Of a DNA stretch of 64,000 nt, positions 21,973-46,700 are shown piece by piece. Below the pieces are notes generated by a model. The model searched no databases, had not been told where the DNA came from, and was given only the letters and a program-made list of their open reading frames with translations. The DNA is taken from NCBI RefSeq assembly GCF_037042905.1, contig NC_087245.1, positions 30,878,001 through 30,942,000 of the forward strand. The letters are read 5' to 3'. The position numbers were made by a program, and so were the translations under genes. Positions within the stretch are counted from its first letter, which is position 1; every line of letters starts with the position of its first letter. The DNA comes from Lytechinus pictus. Lineage: Eukaryota > Echinodermata > Echinoidea > Temnopleuroida > Toxopneustidae.

Positions 21973-23780
21973 ACATCAGTTAGTCTATTTTACTGAAATA
22001 ACTGTTTATGAGCCAACTTTAATTGAACAAAGCCAAGCATATAAAGGAATAGACGAAGTCAAAATTATAGACCAACTGGGTATGCATGAGACTAAATGAA
22101 GGCCATATATGCTAGCCAAGTGGTATACTATAAAAAAAAAAAAAAACCGAGAATTAGACCAAATTGATCGTACACCGATTAAATGGGGTTTTGCCAGTAG
22201 ACTAACTGCTTGTATAGACAAAGACAGTAACTACACCAAACCCCATCCAAAACTCTTTAATCTCCAACTGATCCTTACCATTCGCCGATGTGAGAATTCA
22301 CAGGTCATATTGTCTATTTTTAATGGTCACAGCTCATTTTTAAGGAGGTTCGTTGTTCCGAATGTTTGAATACTCCAAATGTGCATTAATAAGAATGTCG
22401 ATTATTCCAAAAATTAAATGAGATTTGATATTCTTAAAGTTCGTTCACCAAAAAACGGAATAAGGGTCGTTAGGCTATTCCGAAGTTTCGATGGTCCGAA
22501 AATTTGAAATTCCTATTCGTATAGGTAGAACGTTCGAACCTTCGAATATCATATCATTTTCGAATTAAAAAACATGCGGATGTAGAATGCCGTAAGTGTT
22601 CAGATTATAACCATCCATCTTAAACGTTTAGACTATAACGAGCATCTTAATCGATAAGGCAAATGTATTTCGAAATAACGATATTCAGCAATACGAACGT
22701 CATCCTTTATTCGAATACTATTTAGACACATTGTCATTTAGTAGCGTTTGAGCAATTTTTGTAATTGATTTTGACCTAATATTCAGTATGTTCAGAAGAT
22801 TAAATCATCTTTTACCATTTTCCCTTCCCTTTCTTTCTTTTTATCTCTATTTTTTTTCTTGGTCATGAAAATTCGTTGGGGTCCACACCTCAACCCCCTC
22901 CTCCATTTACGACAGTAATTGCCATATTGGGGCCATAGTAGCCCCTTTATCATGCGTTCTTCTGAATCAACAACCTTTCTGATATAAGAAGTACACGGTT
23001 ACGGGCCTGACCTTTTTGTCCCAAGAAAGTCCAATAAAATGACGAAATATTACGACCTATAAAGACGAGAGCAAATTTTTATTGATTCAAAGTACGGCAA
23101 ATATGACTAAGCAATAATACTGAATTAAAAATTTGAAGATGAAAACAATGTATCTTGTCATTCCTTATAGGAAAACAAACAGAACAAAATCGAAAACTGT
23201 CGAACGATATTATAGTGATCATGGCGATCGAGACTATATTAGGTCTGGGAACATAATAAACACATTAATATTCATTTTATTGTCTGTGCATTTTTAAAAC
23301 AGATACATGACATTATTCTCTCAATGCACGAATGCAAGAAGGTTGTTGACATACTTTTGTTGGATATAAAACAATCACGTGCTATCTGCAGTTTATCATG
23401 TTTATTGTTTAACCCTAAACATAAAACAGTTTGAATGTCGTGTAATAAATCCATAAATTAAAATCCATCAAAACATTTTGACGAGAGTGAAATCTTCCAC
23501 ATCAAAGGCTGCAATGAAAATGATACTACACATTCTGACAATTGTAGAGAATTCGGGACACTGAACCTAAAACATCGTTGGTAAGTTTTAAGCATATTTT
23601 TTCGATTTGTTTACTTTATAGATTCGTTATTATAATTTATACTCTCCACGACTCTGACTTCAGGAGACATTCAGTGCATATCAAAAAGAAGATGCACATA
23701 TAAACATGAAGGATATGTTGTGACAACTATTTTCTTAAGTCTCCTCTATGAGATGACAAATAAAATTCAAAATTTCCCTC
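21973..23780. other. Intergenic upstream of gene A; degenerate TTCGAA/CCGAA-rich tract
   Basis: No gene is seen. Between about 22340 and 22740 the sequence is unusually rich in TTCGAA, TTCCGAA and TTCGTT words in both orientations, like an old array of a short repeat. The remainder is AT-rich. Confidence 0.45.
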
Positions 23781-24031
23781 CACATAAAAAACTGTGGTGT
23801 TAACCGGTGTACATAGAGGACCACACCAGTTATTTTTCACCGGTGTTTAATAGATTGACAGTGTTAGTTCAACACCTATATAGGTGTTATTACAACACAT
23901 TTGGTTGTTACATTTACACTCTTTGGTGTTATATTCAATCTCTAGGGTGTAATTTTAACACCTCAGGGTGTGGTCCTCCATAGACACCAACTGGTGTCAG
24001 TTTTAACACCACTGGCAGTTTTTACAGTGTG
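23781..24031. mobile_element. Palindromic MITE just upstream of gene A
   Basis: Inverted ends AAAAAACTGTGGTGTTAA and TTAACACCACTGGCAGTTTT, with internal GTGTTA/TAACAC repeats and matching AGGACCACACC blocks near each end. It lies about 190 bp before the acceptor-like site at 24222-24223 and 240 bp before the gene A start codon. Confidence 0.65.
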
Positions 24032-24207
24032 TTGGAAAGAACAGTGGTATTGTTATTTCAGTGTGCTGACAAAGTGGACTATGTGAAAATATTATCCACA
24101 CTGCTAAAATGCTAGGTCAAGTTTTCGTTCAAATTCCAGTCAAATTCTTTAGTGTTTATAGATACATCAGCAAAATATACCATGTAGCATGTTCAATAGC
24201 TACCTGT

Positions 24208-24268
24208 CTACACTTTTTTGCAGGAGACTTTGAGAAAAACTTTGAATAATTAATTCGGGAATTACGTC
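24208..24268 (+). other. Possible 3' part of the gene A 5' UTR exon
   Basis: A pyrimidine tract ending TTTTTTGCAG at 24223 looks like a splice acceptor 45 bases before the ATG at 24269. If used, gene A has a noncoding first exon further upstream. No matching donor was identified. Confidence 0.35.
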
Positions 24269-35904
<11,636 letters not shown>

Positions 35905-37085
35905 AGTTCACTCAAGTTGGAATTATTCTCATTCCATGAGACTATGCTTGCTCACTTCATGTTTAACCGACGTTGGGTTGTACGCTTCCCATTAAACATG
36001 CATACTATGTTTTCTTTAATCAAGATGTTTGTCTACGTCCAGTTACGACTTCCGCCTAGCCCACACCACTCTTCAATGTAAAGCAAGATATACCCCAGAC
36101 CGTTATACTAAGTTGCGGTTAATGGTAATAAGGTATGAGGGAGGAAATAAGGACAATCGGCCTCAAGGACCATTTGCCTCGTAAGAAGAGCCCATATTTC
36201 ATTTGGATCGTAACTGTAAAAGTCAGCTAGAAAGTCGACCACGATATTTATATCTCGTCTGTCGTTAAGATTTAAAGTTCCTTTGATTTGCGTATCGAGA
36301 GGAAACTACCATGACAACCTGACAACTACGAAACTCGAAGAACTCGGTGTATTGCTCAGAGCAATATCCCTCATTATAAACCATAAAGATATCAACATCG
36401 CTTTCTGAACACTGCTGAAATGGATATCCTTTTAAACGTCCGTCCATGACAAACTGCTCATCTCAGTCTCATGTGTTGAATCATGTGACTTCTGGTGACT
36501 GTTTTATGAAACTTGTTATCGTAATGAAATTGCAATTACAGCTTGTAGCTACTGAAATCATTCATTTCGATAGGCTCATAATAAACTTGTTATAAATTTT
36601 TTTTTTCCTATGTTGCACAAGTCTTTTATGAAAGATGACGCAGTAGAGTCATCCTGATGTCGACCGCAACAATTATGTTTTCACTTTAATAGTGTGCAAA
36701 TTACAGTTTACATGATCAAGAACACATGCAAACAGTTCCCGATGTCAAACAAAATAGTATATTAAAAGAGTTTAATATATGAAGCATATAGTTACAAGAT
36801 ACACTTTATTGTTTTGTGTATGTGTGTTATGCGGGGGTATACTTGTTTGGAAGTTGTGGGATGGTGATAATGTGTGTCCAAGAGTTATATAGAGGATTGA
36901 AAGAGAGACCTAGTGGTACCGGTGTTTCATAGAGCTGTTCGTAAGTTACGAGCAACTTTGCGAACGACTGGCGAGCCTTTCTTAGCACTGGCGTAAATCC
37001 GTGTTGATGGGTGGGGGGGATGACTGAAATATTTTGGCATTTTGCAATCATGTTTTTAGATATGCAAGGAATTGTCATTGATATG
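35905..37085. other. 3' flank of gene A, no further gene seen
   Basis: Probably includes the 3' UTR of gene A up to about 36600. The remainder is unremarkable. Confidence 0.4.
36580..36585 (+). terminator. Candidate polyadenylation signal of gene A
   Basis: AATAAA on +, 676 bp after the gene A stop, inside AT-rich DNA. Position only; usage is not shown. Confidence 0.4.
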
Positions 37086-37088
37086 TCC

Positions 37089-38025
37089 ACAGTGGCGACC
37101 GTGGGTCACGGCATTGGGGGGGGGGGCACCAGCAAAATTTTTGAAAGACTGAGTGAGTGACCTAATAGAGACATTTTAAGGACAATGTCATTAAACGGAT
37201 ATGCATCTCACTGATCAAATAATGCGAGCGCGAAGCGCGGGCTGAATTTTTTTAATATTCACACCTAAAAAGGGACATTATAATCAAATGTGTGTAATCA
37301 TGACAGGTACCTGTCTCGCTTAACAATGCGAGCGCGAAGCGCGAGCTGAAAACTTAGATAATTCAGACCTGAAGTGGGGCATTCTAAGGTTTCTTTGTAG
37401 GAATTAACTAGGACCATACGTATTTCATTAACCAAATGATGCGAGCGCGAAGCGCGAGCTGAAAATTTTTGATATTCAGATCAGAAAAAGGGACATTTTA
37501 AGGACTGATTTTAGGAATTCATGAAGAGCAGACATATCTCACCAATCCACTAATGCGAACGTAATCACGGACAGGAAATGTTTCATATATACGAAGACCT
37601 TAACATGGGGCAATCACTTTTGAGTCATGAAAAAAAAGCATATGTCACTACATAAAACAATGATAACTCAAGTGCTAGGAAATATATTTGGTTTATATTG
37701 ACTTGAAAACGGGATGTTTTAGTACAACAGGATTATATATCTGACAATTAAACAGACAATGCGAGCACCAGGAAAAATGAAGACGTAGGCCCTGGGCAAA
37801 TTATGTTTCATAAAGTTATGATAAAAATGTTTCTTATGTAATGTTAATTAACATAGTTATAATATAATATAACATTCTAATGAATAATATTTTCTTCTTT
37901 CCCACTACGTTTCTCTTCCTTTCTCCCTCTTTTCTCCTTTTCCCCCTTTCCCCGGTTTTTTTTTTTGGTCAGCCGATGGGGGGGGGGATGTGCCCCCCCC
38001 CCATGTCCCCCGTAGTTACGCCACT
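37089..38025. repeat. Repeat element with GCGAGCGCGAAGCGCG tandem units
   Basis: Three strong units GCGAGCGCGAAGCGCG(A/G)GCTGAA start near 37224, 37328 and 37441. Diverged units are near 37554 and 37759. The spacing is about 104-114 bp, and each is followed by AAGTGGGGCATT- or AAAGGGACATT-like sequence. The segment is bounded by inverted CAGTGGCG-like ends (37089 and GTTACGCCACTG near 38013-38024) with G- and C-runs just inside, matching the poly-G/C repeat family. Confidence 0.6.
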
Positions 38026-38339
38026 GTATGTCCATATGGCAAATACCCTCCATTATTATTATCTTTTTTACCCCATGATGGTTTAATGGTTTTATTAGAG
38101 ATTACATTCAACAAATGTTGACATTCCATCTTAATCCCTTCCCAAAGACCCCAACATTGATGAATTGGAAGAAACGGGGGTTTCTCTTCAATGTTATAAT
38201 AAGGACATAAGTATTTCGTTTGGAAATGGTGAACTGGCTCTTTATTTGCATTTTATGATTCAATAATATTATTTTATTTGTTAAGCGGTATTTTTGGAAG
38301 AATTTTCACCAATAAAACAATTCTCTTGTGATTTTTTTT

Positions 38340-38460
38340 TCATTTCTTTCGTAAAAAGTGGGGGGGGGGATGATTGTACAGGCCATCCCCCCTCCTCGAA
38401 AAGTGGGGGGGGATATATCCCCCCCATCCCCCCCCCGGGATTTACGCCAGTGTTTCTTAG
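38340..38460. repeat. G/C-homopolymer repeat fragment
   Basis: G-runs and C-runs at 38360-38369, 38404-38411 and 38419-38437, followed by GGATTTACGCCAGTG, the end motif of the poly-G/C family. Confidence 0.5.
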
Positions 38461-38864
38461 GAACTAAATCAACACCGATGGAATTCTGGTGGGTATCGTT
38501 TACCACAAGAAAGGGTCACAGTCATTCAAAAAGTCGCTCGTATGAAGTTTATCCGGGGAACCAAGCAAAGAGGAGAAAGAAATAGGGGGCAGGTCGAGGG
38601 AGCTGAGCAATAGAACTGCGAATTGAGTAATTTAAGGTACATATCACTTCCATGCATGAAAATACCAGTCCTGCATACCTGAAATTAAATTAGAGTTTTC
38701 TGTGGGTTAATGAAGACGGGAATATGAACTACAAATGTTTATGGCAGCATCCACGAAAGTAGAAGGAAGAGTAGCGAACGAGCAAGACTTTGGGGATTAT
38801 TTTTTTACAATCGGAACCTATTTTGAAACATACTGTACGTTTTTAAACACAACGCAGCTTCAGT

Positions 38865-38940
38865 CATCCGCCCAGGGTGGACTCAAACCCGCGACCTTTG
38901 TTTCGACAGACACATACTTTACCGACTGAGCTTACTCGCT
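38865..38940 (-). repeat. tRNA-like SINE fragment, different family
   Basis: On - it reads AGCTCAGTCGGTAAAGTATG (A-box-like) and, after about 30 bp, CGCGGGTTTGAGTCC (B-box-like). No matching acceptor stem was found, so it is not a tRNA gene. Confidence 0.45.
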
Positions 38941-40010
38941 CCCTCTTGTGCGAGGGAGGGGGTTGGGAACGGCTGGGGACTGGCAACCGAACGAGAAAAC
39001 GAATATTTTTCAGTAATGAAATAATGAAGCACTTAAACACCCTTATATTTTACTTTTATTCGAAGGGAGGGGTAAGGATATTGATACAAGGTAGATTGCT
39101 TGTTTTTCTCCCTCCCCTTTTTATCCGCCTGTACCCCCTAGCCACACCAGTGATTAAAAATTATATTAACTATTGATACGGCGCTATTATACTTCTGAAA
39201 GTAAATCATACTTCTCTCCTATAGTTTCTTAAAAAAAGTGACAAGGTGATGTAATAGAATGAAACAGTATTCCAAGATATAGCCTAATGAATAGTTGTTG
39301 TTTTTTCAACCGAGAAACAACAACAAAGTCAGCATGTCCAACATGTCCTATAGCTAATAAGTAAACTCCTAAGACAATGCTCTTTGTCGATTTTTGTTTT
39401 ACCTGCAGCGTAATTGACATTGAACACGGTACAATATATAGGTTAAAACTACTGCAACTTATACAAGGAACATGAATAAAAAAATATTCAAACAGTGACA
39501 CAGACTCTTATTATTAAAAGACACTCGTCATGTTGGTAGTGATTTTAAGCTTTTTTAAAAATTTTAGTTTGAACTGCTATTTTCCTTCCATTGTGAAAAA
39601 AAATGATAGAAATTTCCGAAACAAAAAATATAACACAATCAATCAAAGATCACAGCATTTTTCTAAAGGGTGCTGAGTGTGGACTACCATGTCGGAAGTA
39701 TACATTTCTATATAGCACATTATGCATCATGGATCGAAGATGGGTATGAAATATTCCATGTTAGATCGTAAAAATTCGAATTGTAAAAATCTATACAACG
39801 CCGTTTATATTTTGTAAACCAAATGTACCAAGGGCAGGCGATATCACAGTAGGCTAGGCCTACATTCATAGAAAGGGCGGTTCAAGACTTGATTCCAACT
39901 TTGTAATCAGTTGTGGAACACAAATGAAGAAAATACATCGTGTAAATATCTTCAAAATAACTCGAAATTTCGATTTGATTCCTTGAAATAATATCAAATG
40001 ATTTAAATCA
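38941..40010. other. Intergenic between genes A and B
   Basis: No gene is seen on either strand. The sequence is AT-rich with short homopolymers. Confidence 0.4.
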
Positions 40011-40164
40011 GGGGCACGTTTCATAGAGTTACAACTGTTGTAACTTGGCCATTATGGCAACTACCATGACAACCTTGATGCTGATTGAGCCCTGTTACCA
40101 TATATGGTAGTTGCCCTAATGGCAAAGTTATGACAGTTGCAAGTCCTTTAAGAAACGGGCCCCA
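40011..40164. mobile_element. MITE with GGGGC(A/C)CGTTTCAT ends
   Basis: Inverted ends GGGGCACGTTTCATAGA and TTAAGAAACGGGCCCC. Internal palindromic sequence includes TGCCATTATGGCAACTACCAT-like blocks. A better preserved copy lies at 56738-56896. It sits about 60 bp beyond the distal copy of the gene B last exon. Confidence 0.75.
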
Positions 40165-40222
40165 GGTGAAAAGAGAATAGATAACTGCACGTAAATCGCT
40201 GAATCGCCAAATGTAACCAAAA

Positions 40223-40357
40223 TCACAATTTGTCATATTCGGTTTGCTTGGCCCAGTTCTGCTCTTTTCCACTTCCCAATACCATTAATGTCAAACATGC
40301 CAGCAAATTGATTCCAAAGCAGGAAAGAAAGACTGTTTGCCAACCCGAAATGTCAGA
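40223..40357 (-). CDS. Duplicate terminal exon of gene B (distal copy)
   Basis: This 135-nt segment is a second copy of gene B exon 10 (SDISGWQTVFL at its start, SGKEQNWAKQTEYDKL at its end, TGA stop). It differs from the proximal copy by two residues (Ile-Phe to Thr-Leu in the last membrane helix). It has its own pyrimidine tract and AG (AAG rather than CAG). It may serve as an alternative last exon or be a silent duplicate. No AATAAA lies close downstream; a MITE follows instead. Confidence 0.65.
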   Translation of the reverse strand, partial: SDISGWQTVFLSCFGINLLACLTLMVLGSGKEQNWAKQTEYDKL

Positions 40358-40601
40358 CTTGAAAGAACAAAAGAGAATGAGTTATAGTTACCTTAAACGA
40401 ATGATTCAACATGCCAGAAAAATATCTTCATAAAATTATAAAATCTTCATCAAAAGTACCACTATTTCATTTTCTTTATTCCAAAACTCTCTTCTCAATC
40501 CTTTATGAGCAAATGATCTATAATAGAAGAATATCAACTCGTTAGTAAAAATTATTATTAAAATGTTTACCTGTTTTAATAATAATAATATCATTATTAT
40601 A

Positions 40602-40607
40602 TTTATT
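40602..40607 (-). terminator. Candidate polyadenylation signal of gene B
   Basis: TTTATT on + (AATAAA on -), 120 bp after the stop of the proximal last exon. A second one is at 40475-40480. Both precede the distal exon copy, which favours the proximal exon as the normal end. Confidence 0.4.
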
Positions 40608-40726
40608 AAGCGCATAACAATTAAGACTGGCTAATTTCTTTTTGATAATATCAATTGATTTACACGAGATGATAAGAGAATCTGTGACTGCACGGAAAAT
40701 CGCTGAATCCCTAAATGTAACCAAAA

Positions 40727-43700
40727 TCACAATTTGTCATATTCGGTTTGTTTGGCCCAGTTCTGCTCTTTTCCACTTCCCAATACCATGAATATCAAAC
40801 ATGCCAGCAAATTGATTCCGAAGCAGGAAAGAAAGACCGTTTGCCAACCCGAAATGTCAGACTGAAAGAACAAAAGAGAATGAGCTTTATTTACCTTTAA
40901 ACGAATGATTCAACAAGCCAGAAAAATATCTTCATCAAATTATATATCTTCAACAAAAGTACCACTTTCTCATCTGATTATTTTCGTTATTCCAGAACTC
41001 TAACAGAAAGAATATCAACTCGTTAGTAAAAAATTGATAATCAAATACTAAGCCGTTTTCAAATACTCTTTTGAGGGCCTTACTAGTCAGGTCAGAGATT
41101 TAGTGATTTTTGTATGTTTGTTTTGGATACTTATAAAAACTATACATGTATGATATAAATGAAATATCTCCCATAGTTTTAGATGAACTCTACGACCTCG
41201 ATATCTCGGGAAATCATTGTCAGTCAGTCACAGAAAGAGAAAAATTCAGCAGCCTAACACCTCTATTCTATACAGGTGTATACATAGGTCAACAACCTAC
41301 TTTCATTGGTTCGTTGTTTTTTTTCTAGAAAGAAAAACTGTGTTCAAAACCCGTCTAAATAAATAGGAAAATACCCTGTCCAAAGCTTACGTTCTTTTAA
41401 ACCCTTCGCGTTGTATCGGACGATTTGATATAAACGAGTATCGTGCAATTGCTCAGAAAAGTAATATGGAGACTTAAAGATCAGGAAATACATTTTTTTC
41501 CAGAATACTTCTCAATGTACCAATTACCAGTTTCATTAAATCCAAAATAAAGAAGATAACCATTTACCCACCTGGTTAGGAGTAAGAGCTCCAACAACAA
41601 TCGGACTTAGTCCTCCAGAAAGTGCTGATGCAGAATTGACCAAACCAATCAGACTTCCTGCGAGTCTCGGAGCTATGTCCATCAGGTTTACGTAGTAGCC
41701 GGAACTGCAGACCCCATTGAAGCCACATGCGCCTATCATGAACAGAACGGAGAGGGCGGTGTTGCAACCGACGAACGCAAGGAGAAGGTAAAATATTGCT
41801 GAAATTGTCAGTCCTGTCGTATGAATCATAGTTAGGAATTGATTATAATATACAAATGAAATCAATATAATAATTGAATAGCATGGGATCTGGTTTTTCA
41901 GTACTGCCCACACGATCAGTACGTGTTCGAACAAATCTAGACAAGTTCTACTCCCATCCATTAGTGTCAGTATATAAATGAGAGTTCCCTTATAGGTCGT
42001 TAGAGCAATCTATCTAATATAATGTTCACTTTACTTTAATTCATCATTCATAAGTAAATCTATCCAACCATCTAAATATTGTCGATATTCAATAATCTGT
42101 TAACTCACTTGCCACAGGCGTTCATAGGCTACACCACAAAGACCATACACAGCTTGAAACATGATGGTGGCATTACTGTTGAATCTTATATTAAAAATAA
42201 TTCTCAAATCTGACAAAATTGATGCACGCGGCGATTTGGTTAAGGGCCGAATTATGGGTTTTCCTCAATTACTCACCGATAAAGGTTACCAATTTTCTTG
42301 TAGCTCCTGTACTCAAGATCTCCTTACTTATCAGCTTGTTGCTGATTACGCCACCCAGTACCAAAAACGAGAACTCGACAAGAAAGGGGATGGCAGCAGT
42401 TATACCAATCTGACATCATAGGCGATGATGATGATGACATCAAGAAAGAATAAATGTACGAGAAAAAATAGGTTACCCTAGCATTTGGTTTATTTTCCCA
42501 TGATAATTTATTATAATTTATTTGATAAGGGTATCGCTTTACTGTGTGCCTCGCACAGTCTCAACCAAAGATGGTCAAGCCTTCTTGTAATAACTGATCA
42601 AATTGGGTAACTCCATACCCTATATGGCTATGCAGTTGTTTTCACGTGGTTTCTTCGCAAACTTTAGAATTTGTAAAGATTGTAGCTTTTATCAGCTTAA
42701 ACGACTCATTTCATTAAAAAATCGATCATTGTTTAGAAAAAAAAATTAGACTTGAAGTCGACGAATAATCAATGATTACTGGCAACAAACCGACTATTAA
42801 AAAGGTGTCGATAACGTAACTGCCAATTCATTGGCGTATACCCCCTGCTTTTATAGCTTCAGCTGCATTGTGTTTTCAAGGAATCATCCTGCTTGGCACC
42901 CACTCACCCCACCGGGTTGAGAGCAGCACAATGTGGATCAAATTCCTGCTGAGGGAAATTATTTCATGGCTGGCCGGGATTCGAACTCCCGACTCTGTAT
43001 CACCGCCGATAGTCAGAGCCACCACACCACAACGCTCTACGTATTTCAACATAATGTAACTATGTTGTAACATACCAGTTCAATATCCATTCCTTGAACG
43101 TGCTTGAGGTAGATGGGTTGATTTGTGAAGAGCAACTGATTTGTCCACGACGCACCGAAAGATGTCATGATAATGGCCCAAACGGGAATAGATGTGAACA
43201 TAGCAACAAAGGGTATGGATATCTTCTCCGTCTGTGAAATGGAAAGTGTAAAGCCCTTAATAATTAAAGAGACACAAGAATTCCAATAATTGAATTCAAA
43301 CTCGCATTTCTATGGCAAGCTGCTGCCTGGGATAGACAATAATATACAAATAAATTATATAAATGACATGGTTTTCGTAATGTCGTTACTGCAACTGCAT
43401 GCTACTCTGCAGGCGCAGACCCTGATTGGAACTTTGATCAACAAGACAGTGTGCCTCCACGCAAAGACTAGCACATACAAAAAGAGGGCCTTCAGTACAC
43501 AAGGCATGAGTAGGCTGCATATTCAGACCCTTAACTCGAGTGAAGGGTTTGCCCAGCAGACTAACTGCATGCCGCCATGAAATGTTCTGCAGGAGATTCT
43601 CTCTGCATGCATGAGGATATCAGAGATTAAGATTGACACGCTTCAGAATGGCTTATCAGTAGTCGATTTATAGTCGGTTCTGCCACTGGCGGATTCCTTT

Positions 43701-46700
43701 GGAGAGGCACAATTAAAATTTGTCACGTAAAAATGCCGTTGAAACAGAAGTGTGCCCCCTTTTGAAAGTCAAGGCCTTTTTTTTTGCTTGTAATTTTTTT
43801 TTCGTGGATACCGGATCTGCCCCTGGGTTCTGCTACTGTGACTACAGCATATTAACGAAATATATCGATGAGGATCAACGCACGTTATCGTCATGGTAAA
43901 ACTATAAATTTGGCCCTTATTGCACAAAGCTTGTAAAACAGATAAATTTGCAATTAATGACAGCGTCCATTAAAAAAAATCGGTTCAATTGTATATTAAG
44001 GTTATAAGGGTCGCATCATTTACCATTGGTAGCTATCTCGTAATCTCATCACCGTAGTTACTTGCTTTCACAATATATTGGACTTATTGTCTGATTTTTA
44101 CCTTCTCCGTGATAACTGTTGTTGAAAGATACTCCTTTTCTTGAGCTGATATCCTTGGATGGCGACCAGGGGTCTCGTAGATACGGAGAATCCATACCAA
44201 AACTAGCAAAAGCGTAAATCCACCTTATACACATAAAAGGAATATTAAAGATTTCAACAATATAGAACACTTCTAACAAAACAGCATTTTCAAGCCAAAA
44301 CTTTACGGTGACAGTATAAATAGAAAATGGTAATTTTACTTTATTGACAGCTACTTAATTTAATTTAAGATAGAAAATATTCTTATTTGAGATAAAGATT
44401 ATCACAAATTTTTCCTTGACCACATGGCGCATTGGATATAAATACAACGGCATATCAGAGCCATGGATTCTCCTATGCATTCTGAGAAAAAGGCGATGAC
44501 TTGGATTCCTTGCAGATCGAGATGCCAACTCTTGAAGTTCTTGGTTTGGATGACACTCTTATTTTTTTCTTAATTGTGCTTATTGAATAATTACTACCCT
44601 TTCGGGGGTGAATCGTAGAAAAAACATACTAATCATTGTTTCTAATTTCCCTTTCACTTTGGGCACGTTCACATTGATTACTAGTTCACGGCTTACCAAA
44701 AGTATAATACGTCAACGGCCATCCACCAAGCAAATCTGAACTGGATATAAGACCGGACAGTACAGTCCCGATGAATGCCCCAAATTTTCCACCTACGTGA
44801 CAGATAACATGCAAAACAAATTGCATTTTCACTTCACATTTTACACGTTAGAAGAAAAATAAATTCAAGGATGGGAGAAAATAATGCCTCGTTTGCATTC
44901 GTGTCTCAACAGCATTTCTGGTATTTTTTTAGACTAGAAATATTATTATAACTGCGGCAAGCCAGCTGTCTACCACCAATTAATGCATTTAAAGACAGTG
45001 TTTGGATAATCTGCCAGTATTGAATGCCAGACTCAATCAATGTATATGAGGGTGTATGAGTGTGTGTTAGGGAGTGCGTGTAATCGCCAACAACCGTGGA
45101 CCTCAGTATAGGCCTATCACAGATCACTATCAAACTGGGGACATTTGGAAAAGCAAGGGTCCTCGTTTATTACCCTCTAAACGGCTGCAAGTCTAAATCT
45201 AATTAAATGTTCATTGGAATAACTTTTTACGCGCCACTGCGAACGTGCCAGCTTACCTGTAAATAGTCATACGCACACACAAACGTGATGGTGTGGTGTG
45301 TGTCCCCGCTTTCATTCGTTAGTATAGAGTCTTGCATTGTTTTTACCATCCATCTTTAACAATTATTCGCAAGACGTTGTGTGTGGTAGTTATGGCGGGT
45401 GTGTATGACCATTTTAGAGCTCTCATTTCTTTATGAGTTGTTTTGGACCACTGACGTCTTACCATTTTGTCTTAAAACATTAATACTTACTCGATATTGC
45501 AATTGAAAAAGCTGCCGAGAAGTCTTTCGGAGGAAACCAACGTGCTACCATTGATCCCAACGCCGGGTAAGTACCTGCCTGAGGTCAAATGAAACCAATA
45601 ACCAACAAAGATGTGTATATTCCTTACAAAGTCTGTAGTTTTGAATATGAAGCAGTAATGTTTCCTTTACGCGTGCTTCTGATGATCGGAGACGAAAACG
45701 TATCCGTTAATCCTATGTTGGTTCTGGGATATGTGTGCGCGCGTGTGTGGGTGTGTATGAGTGTGCAAATCGTCCACTTGATAGTAATCGACTTAAAACA
45801 GATACTGCCGAAAATGCATACATGTATTTTCATATTCTGATTACATGTGTCTTGTTTCAGGTTTTTGTGATACGAGAAATGGCCGGTGTTTGTCAAAGAT
45901 GTGTCCATGTGGGGAAAGTGAGGGTGTGTGTGCACTGTGTGTGTGTGTGTGTGTGTGTTAGGATGATTCGACTTTTAGTAATACAATACACTACCCCGTG
46001 GATTATGGCTGATTTAGTCTGACCTGGGCAGGTTAATCACTGTTGTATACTAAATTCTTTCATTCCCTCATTAGACTCTGTAACGGGAACAGGACTGACC
46101 AAGCTGCTTTAATCAGGGTTACCCTTATTTTCAATTGGAAATCAATCAAAATCGAACTTTTTTCATGACCATCATTAGTACACACTGATTTTTCGACAAA
46201 GAGAATAGTTACCTCACCGATACCACACAAGACCCTGACAGCGAGAAAGTACGAAGAGCCGAGTTCGGCTGCAATCGGGCTGAACAGACTAACGGCTGCC
46301 GAAAGGAACATGGATATTCCGAAGACCCGAGTGCCTCCGATCTTATCCGTCAGCCAGCCACTGGGTATCTGTGCGACGGTGTAGCCATAGAAAAAACCTG
46401 CGAGAACAAGCTCTTGTTCGTGACTAGACCATAAGAACTCCCCTCCTTCCTATAGATAGGCAAGAAAGAAGAAAATATTATGGAATATTATCCATCCTTT
46501 TTTTTTATTTCCACATACCCACCCCCCCCCCCGCCCCCGTTTAACCGCAAGCCAAAGATGGCATAATAAAAAAAATCTTTCCCATGTTCTCAGGCTAGAC
46601 ATTTTTGGGAGTTCGCTTGTTATCGACACCCTTGAAAGTGGTCAAGAAGAGGAAAAAGGGCTGGACTAGTCTGGGATGGCTGGTTGTATTATTTAGGTCT

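Larger units (their letters stand above)
40170..41036 (-). repeat. Tandem duplication of about 370 bp around the gene B last exon
   Basis: 40170-40556 and 40675-41036 are diverged copies covering the exon, its upstream intronic pyrimidine tract and flanks (both end AATATCAACTCGTTAGTAAA). About 120 bp of AAT-rich sequence separates them. Confidence 0.8.

Noticed and set aside
37224-37800. CRISPR-like array (16-bp repeats with spacers)
   Set aside because: This is eukaryotic DNA; the intervening segments are similar to each other, so it is a tandem repeat of a longer unit.
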